This document shows positions 50,078-58,069 of a stretch of 64,000 nucleotides of DNA, piece after piece. Source of the stretch: Sandaracinaceae bacterium (GTDB lineage: Bacteria > Myxococcota_A > Polyangia > Polyangiales > Houyiibacteriaceae); NCBI GenBank assembly GCA_020633055.1, contig JACKEJ010000009.1, forward strand, positions 496,001-560,000, in the 5' to 3' direction. Both the position numbers and the translations under genes were made by a program. The notes under the pieces are model-generated. The model was not told the DNA's origin. It did no database searches and saw only the letters and a program-made list of their open reading frames with translations. Numbering within the stretch: position 1 is the first letter of the stretch; every line of letters begins with the position of its first letter.

Positions 50078-52072
50078 CTAGCGGACCTGCTGTACGCTCA
50101 GCGTGTACGAGCCTGTCTCCCCAGGGCGGAAGCTGGTGACCAGCACCTGCCAGGTGCCGGTCTGCGTCACGTCCAGGTCGTAGCCCGCGTCGGTACCGGC
50201 GGCCTGGTTGCGGTCGTCGTTGTCGATCTGGGCGCCAGTTGGAGGCTTGATGATGAGGTAGGTGTCGAACTGCCCCGAGCGCGCGTCGATGGCGTAGCGC
50301 TGCCCGGCAGTGAACTGGAAGTTGTGCCGGTCCACGAACTCGCCCGAGTTGAGCGTGGAGTCCCCCGCGGCGAGCGTCCCGCTGCGGACGTCAGCAGGCG
50401 TGGTGGGGGTGGTCGGCACCGTGGGCACCGCGGGGACCTGCGCCCCACCGACCAGCTGCACCTGCGTCGGGACGTTGGCGAGCACCGTGACGTTCTGCTG
50501 CGCGACGATGGTCCCTGCCTGGGATATGGCCACCTGGTGCGCCCCCGCGAGGACGGACACTTCGCGCCCGTGCTGCGCATCACCGAGAGGAGATCCGTCC
50601 ACGAGCAGCTGCCCACCCGTGATGTTGGTGATCACGATGATGCTACCCGTCGCACCAGCCACCGGAGGCGGATTCCCCAGCGTGGCGGGGTTCGCCGTGG
50701 TGGGGGGCGTCACAGGGTCGGTCGGTCCCGCCACCAGGGGCTCCGAGCCGCTATTTCCACGCCCGAGCAGGAACCACGCTCCGCCGCCCACCAGCGCCAG
50801 CAGCACCAGGCCGATACCTGCACCTCCAACGATCCAGGCCGCGTTGCTACCACCGCTGGGGCTGCTGGGCGCGCCGTACGTCACGGGGCTCGCCGGGGTG
50901 GTGTGCGTTCCACCGCTCGAGCCGAAGCCGCCCGACGGTCCGGGGGTCCCGAAGCCGCCGGGTGTGTTCCCGCCAGGTGCACCGAAACCGCCGGGTGTGT
51001 TCCCGCCAGGTGCACCGAAACCGCCAGGTGTGTTCCCGCCAGGTGCACCGAAACCGCCGGGTGTGTTCCCACCGGCCGCATACCCACCTCCCGCCGTCCC
51101 GAAGGGCGCGGGCGAGGGTGCGGTCTCGGGCCCCCCTTGCGCCGTGGCGCTCATTGGAGTGGGCATGGGTGTCCCCCAGGAGTTGGTCGGCGCGACGGGC
51201 GGGGAAACCGCAGTCGACGCCGCCGAACCCCGCACGCGCCGTAGCTCGTCCAGCAGGCTGCCGGCGTCCTGTGGGCGCTCGACCGCGTTCTTTGCGAGAC
51301 AGCGGTCCACCAGCGCCGCCAGCGCGGGGGGCGTGCTCGGGGCCACCTCGGCCAGCGGCGGGTGCGGGGCCGTGCAGGCGTGCACCACGATGGCGCTGGC
51401 GGTCTCGCCGATGAACGGAGTGCGGCCGCTGAGCGCCTCGTACATCATCGCACCCATGGCCCACACGTCCGCTGCCGCCGTCACGCCTCGCGCACTCATG
51501 GCTTGCTCTGGCGCCATGTAGTGCGGCGTGCCCATCGCGATGCCCGTCTGCGTGACGTTCTCGCTGCTCTTGTCCAGGTCGCGTGCGATGCCGAAGTCCA
51601 GCAGCTTCACCTTCAGGCTGCCGTCGCGTTGCTGCGCGAGGATGACGTTCTCCGGCTTCAGGTCGCGGTGGACGATGCCGTTGCGGTGCGCCGCGGCCAG
51701 CGCCTCCAGCATCTCCTCGAAGATGTCCAGCACCGCCGCGCGCGTGTGGCCGCCACGGCCCAGCCAGTCGCGGAACGTGTCTCCGCTGAGCATCTCCATC
51801 GCCACGAACAGGCTGCCGTCGCTGGCGTCGTAGTCGGCGTCGTACACCTCGACGATGCCGGGGTGTCCAATCTGCGCCGGCGCGCTCACCTCGCGGAGGA
51901 AGCGCTGACGGGCGCCCGTGTCCTTCCCGATGTGCGGGAAGAGCACCTTGAGCGCCACCTGCTTCTTGGTCATGCGGTGGCGGGCCTCGTACACGACGCC
52001 CATGCCGCCGCGCGCGATCTCACGAACCACCTCGTAGCGGCCCCCCACGACCTGATTGTTCGCTTCCGTCAC
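50078..52072 (-). CDS. Transmembrane Ser/Thr kinase with PEGA-like and PPC-like C-terminal region
   Basis: 664 residues. Kinase domain 12-280: glycine loop IARGGMGVVYEA, Lys42, HRDLKPENVIL (Asp137, Asn142), DFGIARDL (Asp159), GTPHYMAPEQ; all catalytic residues present. Then about 120 residues of Gly/Asn/Thr/Pro with four GGNTPGGFGAP units, a membrane helix (about 420-445, AAWIVGGAGIGLVLLALVGGG), and an outer region. The outer region first has a short PEGA-like strand set (GQLLVDGSPLGDAQHGREVSVLAGAHQVAIS). It ends in a bacterial pre-peptidase C-terminal (PPC)-like domain (FTAGQRYAIDARSGQFDTYLII). It likely senses an extracytoplasmic signal. The start at 52072 is preceded by a weak Shine-Dalgarno. 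Confidence 0.9.
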   Translation of the reverse strand: MTEANNQVVGGRYEVVREIARGGMGVVYEARHRMTKKQVALKVLFPHIGKDTGARQRFLREVSAPAQIGHPGIVEVYDADYDASDGSLFVAMEMLSGDTFRDWLGRGGHTRAAVLDIFEEMLEALAAAHRNGIVHRDLKPENVILAQQRDGSLKVKLLDFGIARDLDKSSENVTQTGIAMGTPHYMAPEQAMSARGVTAAADVWAMGAMMYEALSGRTPFIGETASAIVVHACTAPHPPLAEVAPSTPPALAALVDRCLAKNAVERPQDAGSLLDELRRVRGSAASTAVSPPVAPTNSWGTPMPTPMSATAQGGPETAPSPAPFGTAGGGYAAGGNTPGGFGAPGGNTPGGFGAPGGNTPGGFGAPGGNTPGGFGTPGPSGGFGSSGGTHTTPASPVTYGAPSSPSGGSNAAWIVGGAGIGLVLLALVGGGAWFLLGRGNSGSEPLVAGPTDPVTPPTTANPATLGNPPPVAGATGSIIVITNITGGQLLVDGSPLGDAQHGREVSVLAGAHQVAISQAGTIVAQQNVTVLANVPTQVQLVGGAQVPAVPTVPTTPTTPADVRSGTLAAGDSTLNSGEFVDRHNFQFTAGQRYAIDARSGQFDTYLIIKPPTGAQIDNDDRNQAAGTDAGYDLDVTQTGTWQVLVTSFRPGETGSYTLSVQQVR
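50951..51079. repeat. 33-bp in-frame tandem repeat in the Ser/Thr kinase
   Basis: Four units of 33 bases starting at 50951, 50984, 51017 and 51050 (the last one incomplete), near-identical at the nucleotide level, coding GGNTPGGFGAP. They form the flexible linker between the kinase domain and the membrane helix. Copy-number variation would change linker length but keep the frame. Confidence 0.88.
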
Positions 52073-52194
52073 GTTGGGCTCTCTCTGTTGTTCGTGTCCG
52101 ACCCCAGTCTACGTCGGCGCCGCTCCCACCTGCCCCACCTGCCCCCATCCGGCTCGAGGACGGGCGATGGCCCACCAGCGGCGCGACGCTCGAC

Positions 52195-53460
52195 TCAGAG
52201 TTCGAAGTCGCCTTGTTCCAGGATCTCGGAGATACGGTACAGGAAACCGTTGGCGTGCACACCGTCCACGATGCGGTGGTCGTAGGTGAGCGCCATGTAC
52301 ATGACCGGGTGGATCGCCATCAGGTCCTGATCCTCGCGCTCCACGACTACCACGCGCTTCTTGATGGTGCCGAGGCGCAAGATGCCCACGTTCGGCTGCG
52401 AGATGATGGCGCCGCCCACCAGGTTGCCCTTGAGGCCCGGGTTGGTCACCGAGAAGGTCTTGCCGGCGAGGTCGTCCGGGGTGAGCTTCCCGTCGCGCGC
52501 GCGCAGCGCCACGTCCGTGACGGCGCGGGCCAGGCCGCGCACGGTCAGCTCGTCCGCGTTGCGGATGACCGGCACCACGAGGCCGTCCGGCGTGTCCACC
52601 GCGATGCCCAGGTTCACGTCACGCAGCTTCACGTACGCGTCGTCCAGAACGCGGGCGTTGAGCTCCGGGAACTCGCGCAGCGCGCGCGCAGTGGCGGCTA
52701 GCGTGAAGGCCAGGTACGTGAGGCTCACGCCTTCTTTCTTGTACTGGTTCTTGTAGCGCTCGCGCAGGCGCGCCGTCGCGTCCAGGTCGCACTCGGCGAA
52801 GGTCACTACCTCGGGAGAGGTCTGCTTCGAGTACACCATGTGGTCCGCGATGATCCGGCGCCGACGGGTGAACGGCACCACCTCGTCGCCGGGCGAGGGC
52901 CGATACGGCGGCACCTTGAACGCGCTCGGGCGCGCGCCTACCAGGCTGGTGGCGGCAGCCAACGCGCCAGCGCCGCTCGGGGCGCTGGGAGCCGGTGGGG
53001 TCATCGCGGGTGCGGCCGGGGCGTTGGCTCGGCCGGCTTGGCTCTCCGCGCGCACGTCCTCGGCGGTGATGCGCCCCGAGGGGCCGGTGCCCGTCACGTT
53101 CACCAGGTCGACCCCGCTCTCCCGCGCGAGCTTGCGGACGGAGGGCGACGACGGCGCCGTCTTGTCGGAGGTGCCAGCAGCCTTCGAGGTCTCTGCGGCC
53201 TTCGGTGGCGCGGCGGCGGTGGCGCCCTCTTCGATCTCACACAGGACGGATCCGACGGCCAGGACGTCGTCGGCGGCCGCGAGGATCTTCACGATCACTC
53301 CGTCGACGGGCGAGGGCACCTCGCTGTCGGCCTTGTCCGTGAGGATCTCTACGATGGGCTGGTCTTTCGCGACGGCGTCGCCTTCCGACACCAGCCACTT
53401 GCCAACGGTGCCCTCGACGACGCTCTCGCCGAGCTGCGGCATGCTCACCTTGGTGGTCAC
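52195..53460 (-). CDS. Dihydrolipoamide acyltransferase (E2) of a 2-oxoacid dehydrogenase complex
   Basis: 421 residues. Lipoyl domain 3-80 with lipoyl Lys43 in EILTDKADSEVPSP; a peripheral-subunit-binding domain (PSVRKLARESGVDLVNVTGTGPSGRITAEDV); then the catalytic domain ending with the His-active-site TYDHRIVDGVHA (His395) and ISEILEQGDFEL. The start is GTG at 53460, because the domain begins VTTKVSMPQLGES; the longer frame adds an Arg/Pro stretch. No E1 or E3 gene is adjacent. The single lipoyl domain and sequence suit a branched-chain, pyruvate or 2-oxoglutarate E2, which cannot be distinguished here. Confidence 0.92.
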   Translation of the reverse strand: MTTKVSMPQLGESVVEGTVGKWLVSEGDAVAKDQPIVEILTDKADSEVPSPVDGVIVKILAAADDVLAVGSVLCEIEEGATAAAPPKAAETSKAAGTSDKTAPSSPSVRKLARESGVDLVNVTGTGPSGRITAEDVRAESQAGRANAPAAPAMTPPAPSAPSGAGALAAATSLVGARPSAFKVPPYRPSPGDEVVPFTRRRRIIADHMVYSKQTSPEVVTFAECDLDATARLRERYKNQYKKEGVSLTYLAFTLAATARALREFPELNARVLDDAYVKLRDVNLGIAVDTPDGLVVPVIRNADELTVRGLARAVTDVALRARDGKLTPDDLAGKTFSVTNPGLKGNLVGGAIISQPNVGILRLGTIKKRVVVVEREDQDLMAIHPVMYMALTYDHRIVDGVHANGFLYRISEILEQGDFEL

Positions 53461-53687
53461 GTCTCGTCTCTCATTCCCAGGGGGTTGTCGTGGCGCGCGC
53501 GCCGCGCGCGCTTTGGGCGGCACGATAGTACAAAGAGGAGCGGCCGGTAAGGCAAAGTCTCCCTTTTGCGTGGGCGTCTCGCGTGCCGTGAAGCGCCCCG
53601 CGCGGAGGACGCCTGCTGGCGCGGGGGCCCTCCTTTCCGGTGAGATTCCGGCTGGCCGTGAGCGCGAGCCCAGGGCAGGCTCTCCCG

Positions 53688-53903
53688 GTGGACGACGAAC
53701 TCGAAGCGGGGCTCAAGCGGCGCGACGCGAGCTTCATCCTGCGGGTCGTGCTGCGCCTCGGCGTGCTGGCGCTGGTGGTCGTGTGGGGCGTGCACGCGCT
53801 CGGGGACCATCAGGTGGGCGGCTGTGTGGCGGACGGCTTCCGCGCCGTGACGGGCGAGCCCGCTCCCCCCACCGGCGGAGGGGCCGAGGCGGCCGCGCCA
53901 TGA
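53688..53903 (+). CDS. Small single-pass membrane protein
   Basis: 71 residues, no family recognised. It reads MDDELEAGLKRRDASFILRV, then a membrane helix LRLGVLALVVVWGVHALG, then a short tail GGCVADGFRAVTGEPAPP. Start GTG at 53688; an in-frame GTG at 53640 would add 16 residues. The 227 bases back to the E2 start hold no other gene. It is followed after 52 bases by the TerB-like gene, in the same direction. Confidence 0.5.
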   Translation: MDDELEAGLKRRDASFILRVVLRLGVLALVVVWGVHALGDHQVGGCVADGFRAVTGEPAPPTGGGAEAAAP

Positions 53904-53955
53904 CGGGCACGAAAAAGAGCGCGACCCGAGCCGCGCCTGAGCTATCTTCGCGCCT

Positions 53956-54285
53956 ATGAGTCTCGCCGACCTCGACCGCGAAGAGCGCCTCCGCCTCATG
54001 AAGTTCGTCTGTTCGTTCGCCTGGGCGGACCTCGAAGTCCAAGACGAAGAGCGCGACTTCGTCCGGCGGCTGGTGAAGAAGCTCAAGCTCGACGACACCG
54101 ACCGCGGCATGGTCGAGGAGTGGCTCGAGGTTCCGCCGCGGGCCGAAGAGGTGGACCCGAGCGACATCCCCACCGAACACAGGCAGCTGTTCCTCGACGC
54201 CGTGCGCGCCATGATCGTGGCGGACGGCCGTGTGGACCAGGACGAGGCCGAGAACCTCGTCCTGCTCGAGGCGCTGCTCGGCTGA
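53956..54285 (+). CDS. TerB-like tellurite resistance domain protein
   Basis: 109 residues, all helical. FVCSFAWADLEVQDEERDFVRRLVKKL and a second paired helix MIVADGRVDQDEAENLVLLEALL carry the two TerB acidic metal sites (Asp/Glu in WADLEVQDEE and VADGRVDQDE). The TerB fold binds metal and often joins stress-response or membrane-associated proteins; the classical ter operon is absent here. Start at 53956 is the first ATG, with no upstream extension. A standalone TerB-like protein is common in Myxococcota. Confidence 0.8.
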   Translation: MSLADLDREERLRLMKFVCSFAWADLEVQDEERDFVRRLVKKLKLDDTDRGMVEEWLEVPPRAEEVDPSDIPTEHRQLFLDAVRAMIVADGRVDQDEAENLVLLEALLG

Positions 54286-54375
54286 GACGCCATCGGCGCT
54301 GGCGAGCGCCTGCTGGCAAGCTCCCCCCATGACGACCGTCGCCTCGGCGCGCATTTCCCTGGCGACGACGCGCCG

Positions 54376-55005
54376 TCAGAACACGTTCAGCGAGAGCATC
54401 GCACCCCCGCGGAGCGGGGCCGCGCCGAACACCAGGCCGCGCCCGCTGTCGGTGTAGTACACCAGCTGCCGCCGCCGAATGGACAGCCCGGCGATCATCA
54501 TCGTCAGGCCGGCGCTCTGCGCCAGGATGGAGAACACGGCCGCACGCCGGCCCTCTGGGTGGTCCGCGATCAGGTAGCCACCGACCACGGGGACCCACGC
54601 CAGACCGTTCGAGGTGTCATCGCGCACCGCCTGCACCAAGGACCCGACGCCCGCGGTCACGAAGTAGCTGGCCGCGAAGATCGCGAGGCCCGGGATCCAC
54701 AGGCCCTTGCGTGACACGGTGCGCACGAAGCCTCCTTCGGGGATGGGCATGCCGTCCTCGTACGGGACCACGACGCGTCGCGGCCGCGCAGCCCGCGCTT
54801 CCGGCTGGTATGGCTGCTGCGGATACTGGGGCTGCTCGTAGACGTCCACCGTGTAGACCTGCTGCGGTGGGGCGTAGCCCTGCGGCGGCGGAGGCTCTGG
54901 CGGCGGCGTCTCCTGCGCCTGCGTGCGGGGCTGGGCGGCCAGCGTGGTGAGGAAGAGGGTGACCAGGGCGATGCCCCGTGTCGGCCTGCGGTGCTGGTGT
55001 TCCAT
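54376..55005 (-). CDS. Secreted/membrane hypothetical protein, Pro-rich
   Basis: 209 residues. Signal-like N terminus (GIALVTLFLTTLAAQPRTQAQ), a Pro/Gln/Tyr-rich stretch (about 31-70), a conserved-looking RVVVPYEDGMPIPEGGFVRTVSRKGLWIPGL, then two or three hydrophobic segments (LAIFAASYFVTAGVGSL, AVFSILAQSAGLTMMIAGL). No family recognised. The start at 55005 follows AAGGAG. It is the downstream neighbour of prfA in the same direction, 112 bases apart. Similar Pro-rich envelope proteins are common in this group. Confidence 0.68.
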   Translation of the reverse strand: MEHQHRRPTRGIALVTLFLTTLAAQPRTQAQETPPPEPPPPQGYAPPQQVYTVDVYEQPQYPQQPYQPEARAARPRRVVVPYEDGMPIPEGGFVRTVSRKGLWIPGLAIFAASYFVTAGVGSLVQAVRDDTSNGLAWVPVVGGYLIADHPEGRRAAVFSILAQSAGLTMMIAGLSIRRRQLVYYTDSGRGLVFGAAPLRGGAMLSLNVF

Positions 55006-55117
55006 GGCGCTCCTTCAAGGCAGAAAGCACGCCAAGCCGAGAAGCCCGGTGATTCTGCGTTCCTGGGCCAGCCCCCGGCCGCCCTGGTGTGAAACTAGCA
55101 CCACAGGTGTGCCGGAT

Positions 55118-56188
55118 TCAATCTTCTCGACGGCTCAGGAGCTCGGCCTGGTGGTGGCTCCGGAGCGCCTGAAACACATCGCTCAGCTCGCCCGCGACCA
55201 CGCGGTCCAGGTTGTGGAGCGTCAGCCCGATGCGGTGGTCCGTCACCCGGTTCTGGGGGTAGTTGTACGTGCGGATCTTCTCGCTGCGGTCGCCGCTGCC
55301 CACCATCGCGCGGCGCTCGGCGCCGATCTCGGCGGCCTGCTTCTCTTGCTCGGCCTGCAGCAGCTTCATGCGCAGCAGCTGCAGCGCCTTGGCTTTGTTC
55401 TGGTGCTGGCTGCGCTCGTTGTCCGCGCGGATGATGATGCCCGTGGGCAGGTGCTTCACGATGACCGCGCTGTTGGTCATGTTCACGTGCTGACCGCCCG
55501 GTCCGCCGGCCCCCGTCGCGCTGATGTCGAGGTCCTTCGGGTCGATGTGGATGTCCTCGATGGCCTCGGTCTCGGGCATGACGGCCACGGTGGCCGTGGA
55601 CGTGTGGATGCGCCCCTGGCTCTCGGTGGCGGGCACCCGCTGCACACGATGCACGCCGCCTTCGAAGCGCATGACCGAGTACACCCGCTCACCGCTGAGC
55701 GTGGCCACCACTTCCTTGAGCCCGCCTGCGCTGGCCTCGCTCTTGCTGATGAGCTCCACCTTCCAGCCCACCGTCTCTGCATAGCGGCTGTACATGCGGA
55801 ACAGGTCCGCCGCCCACAGCGCCGCCTCCTCGCCACCCGCGCCCGCGCGGATCTCGAGCACGCAGTCGCTCTGATCGTCTGGGTCCTTCGGCAGGAGCGC
55901 GATGTTGAGCGCCGCCTCGAGCCGCTCGCGCTCGGCGCTCAGCTCGGGGATCTCGAGCTCGGCCAGCTCACGCAGCTCCGCGTCGTTGAGGGCCTCGCGG
56001 TGACCGGCCAGGTCGTCCGTCACCTGTTGGTAGCGCTGGTAGAGCGTGACCACCTCTTCCAGGTCGCTGCGCTCGCGCGTGAGCTGCGTGAGCCGCTTGG
56101 CGTCAGCCAGCACGTCGGGTTGGCAGAGGATCTCTTCGGTGTCGCGGTAGCGCGCCACCAGCGACTCGAGCTTGGCGATGGGCAGCAT
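55118..56188 (-). CDS. prfA: Peptide chain release factor 1
   Basis: 356 residues; it terminates translation at UAA and UAG. Codon-recognition PAT in RVPATESQGRIHTS and catalytic GGQ in GAGGPGGQHVNMTNS are intact. The N-terminal helical domain and the C-terminal RTYNYPQNRVTDHRIGLTLHNLDRV are standard. It lies 3 bases after the DUF1385 gene, the arrangement often seen as rpmE-DUF1385-prfA-prmC; rpmE and prmC are not here. Start is the ATG at 56188. Class-defining signatures make the call firm. Confidence 0.97.
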   Translation of the reverse strand: MLPIAKLESLVARYRDTEEILCQPDVLADAKRLTQLTRERSDLEEVVTLYQRYQQVTDDLAGHREALNDAELRELAELEIPELSAERERLEAALNIALLPKDPDDQSDCVLEIRAGAGGEEAALWAADLFRMYSRYAETVGWKVELISKSEASAGGLKEVVATLSGERVYSVMRFEGGVHRVQRVPATESQGRIHTSTATVAVMPETEAIEDIHIDPKDLDISATGAGGPGGQHVNMTNSAVIVKHLPTGIIIRADNERSQHQNKAKALQLLRMKLLQAEQEKQAAEIGAERRAMVGSGDRSEKIRTYNYPQNRVTDHRIGLTLHNLDRVVAGELSDVFQALRSHHQAELLSRRED

Positions 56189-56191
56189 GGG

Positions 56192-57196
56192 TCAGGCGGC
56201 GCTTCGCAGCGCGGGCAGGGCCTCCGTGAAGCCCTCGAAGGACGGAAACACGAGCACGGCGTCTCCGCTGGGAGCCTCCTCGCCCTGGTCACCGCGCCAC
56301 GCGGCGGCCTGCAGCGCGGTGATCGCTACCTCGATCTGCTGGTCGTCCGGCTCGCGCGTGGTGATCTTCTGGAAGAGGAAGCCTGGCCACAGGAACACGC
56401 GCAGCGGCCCGGTGGTGCAGAAGCGCGCGCTGAGGCGCTGCAGCTCGAAGCTGAGCGCGGAGATGAAGGGCAGGAGCGCGATTCGCAGCAACAGCACGGA
56501 GAGGTTGCCCGTGAGGCCCTCGGCGTTGGGCAGCAGCAGGGGCGCCGCGACGGAGCCAGCCACGATGGACACCAGGATGACCACCACCAGGAAGGTGGTG
56601 CCACAGCGCGGGTGCAGGGTGGTCTGGGCGCGCACGTTGGCCACCGTGAGGGGGAGACCCTGCTCGTAGGCGTGGATCGTCTTGTGTTCGGCCCCGTGGT
56701 ACTCGAACGTGCGGCGGATCTCTTTGACGCGGCTGATGGCGGCCAGGTAGGCGCAGAACACCAACAGCTTGAACCCGCCGATGATCCAGTGGTAACGCGC
56801 GTCCGTGAGGCCCAAGTCCAGCCCGAAGAGCTTGCCCGTGCCGGTGGCCAAGAGCTGCGGCAACGCCACGAAGAGCCCAATGGCGAACAGCGCCGCGAAG
56901 AGCATGGTGCCCTTGCCCTCGCTGCCCTGCGCCGCGCGCTCCTCCTCGGTCATCTGCTGCTCGGCCGAGAACTGCAGCGCGCCGAAGCCGATGCGCATGG
57001 ACTCCACCAAGGCCGCGACTCCCCGAAACCCGGGCCACTTCCAGGGCTTGTGGTCGAAGCGGGACGTCATGGGCCCCTCGCGCACCACGAGGGTGCCGTC
57101 CGGCCGCCGGACGGCGACGGACATGCAGCCAGGGGCGCGCATCATGACGCCTTCGATCACGGCTTGGCCGCCGATATAGGGCTTCGGGTCGCTCAT
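56192..57196 (-). CDS. DUF1385-family membrane protein
   Basis: 334 residues. It begins MSDPKPYIGGQAVIEGVMMRAP, the DUF1385 signature, followed by DHKPWKWPGFRGVAALVESMRIGF. Three or four membrane helices occur between about 98 and 262, with RTFEYHGAEHKTIHAYE and HPRCGTTFLVVVILVSI between them. Members lie beside prfA in many bacteria, but the function is unknown. The Cys in HPRCGTTF is conserved in the family. A 95-base gap separates it from the next, divergent gene. Start ATG at 57196. Confidence 0.9.
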   Translation of the reverse strand: MSDPKPYIGGQAVIEGVMMRAPGCMSVAVRRPDGTLVVREGPMTSRFDHKPWKWPGFRGVAALVESMRIGFGALQFSAEQQMTEEERAAQGSEGKGTMLFAALFAIGLFVALPQLLATGTGKLFGLDLGLTDARYHWIIGGFKLLVFCAYLAAISRVKEIRRTFEYHGAEHKTIHAYEQGLPLTVANVRAQTTLHPRCGTTFLVVVILVSIVAGSVAAPLLLPNAEGLTGNLSVLLLRIALLPFISALSFELQRLSARFCTTGPLRVFLWPGFLFQKITTREPDDQQIEVAITALQAAAWRGDQGEEAPSGDAVLVFPSFEGFTEALPALRSAA

Positions 57197-57291
57197 CTGG
57201 GCCTCACTATAGCTGCGCGGGGGGTGACTTCGAGGACAAAGCGTGGCAATTTCTGCGGCCCTCCGAGTGCTCCCCGCAGCAAGGTGCCGTG

Positions 57292-58047
57292 ATGTCCACC
57301 GTGGAATCTCCGTCCGACGCGAACCTCAGCGTCTCTGCTCCTGGCCAAAGCGACGCCGCCGCCGGCGGTAGTCTGCTCGTCCCCGCGTGGTTGGCGGTCA
57401 TCGTCTTCCTCGTCGGTGCCACTGTCGGTCACATCCATGTCCACTACGCGGCCCACGGCGTGGTCAACGTGCATCAAGCGGTGCTGGCGTTCTTCCTCGT
57501 GCTCAACGTGCTGATCAACTTCTGGGAGCTGGGGTTGTTCTTCTGTGGCGATCGCATCCACGAGGAGTACGAGGCCACCAAGGTGCCCTACAAGGGGCGC
57601 GAGGGGGACCGCTGCAAAGAGGTCTTCACCAAGCGCATCCCGTTCTTCCAGCTGCTCTCGTTCAAGCAGTGGACGCTGGTCTGGTCCAGCTATGCCCTGT
57701 ACGACCCCGGCTACGCGCAGCGTCACTCGTTCGGTTTCAACATCGACGTGGGCAACGGCTTCTCCACCATCATCCCTGCCACGCTCTTCGCGTTCGGAAT
57801 GACGTACGACCTCGTGTCGCCCCAGATCCTGGGCATCATCGGCGTCGCGATGTTCTGGCAGATGTTCTACGGGACGGTCGTCTACTTCTTCCAGTTCTTC
57901 CACTCGGGCCGGCACCACGGGCACAGCAAGGCTGCCATCTGGTTGTTCGTCGGCGCGTCCAACGGGATGTGGTTCATCTTCCCCCTCTGGGGCATCGCGG
58001 TGTCGGTTTGGATGATCCTCAACAACTCGATGGCCATCCTCCACTGA
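57292..58047 (+). CDS. Polytopic membrane protein, weakly EXPERA/EBP-like
   Basis: 251 residues, about six hydrophobic helices and no signal peptide. After a 30-residue polar leader come HIHVHYAAHGVVNVHQAVLAFF, LINFWELGLFFCGDRIHEEYEA, YALYDPGYAQRHSFGFNIDVGNG, FWQMFYGTVVYFFQFFHSGRHHGH and NGMWFIFPLWGIAV. The YxxYDPGY plus NxxWxxxP pattern recalls the EXPERA (emopamil-binding/sterol isomerase) fold, but I would not rely on it. His-rich ends (RHHGH) could bind metal. It is 22 bases upstream of the scaffold gene. ATG at 57292 preferred over the GTG at 57289. Confidence 0.55.
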   Translation: MSTVESPSDANLSVSAPGQSDAAAGGSLLVPAWLAVIVFLVGATVGHIHVHYAAHGVVNVHQAVLAFFLVLNVLINFWELGLFFCGDRIHEEYEATKVPYKGREGDRCKEVFTKRIPFFQLLSFKQWTLVWSSYALYDPGYAQRHSFGFNIDVGNGFSTIIPATLFAFGMTYDLVSPQILGIIGVAMFWQMFYGTVVYFFQFFHSGRHHGHSKAAIWLFVGASNGMWFIFPLWGIAVSVWMILNNSMAILH

Positions 58048-58069
58048 TGCCCGCCGGTACGAGCGACTC

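Noticed and set aside
54923..57292. Long plus-strand open frame (about 790 codons) opposite prfA and DUF1385
   Set aside because: It is the GC-rich mirror of two genuine minus-strand genes with diagnostic motifs; its product is low-complexity His/Arg/Gly-rich sequence with no domain.
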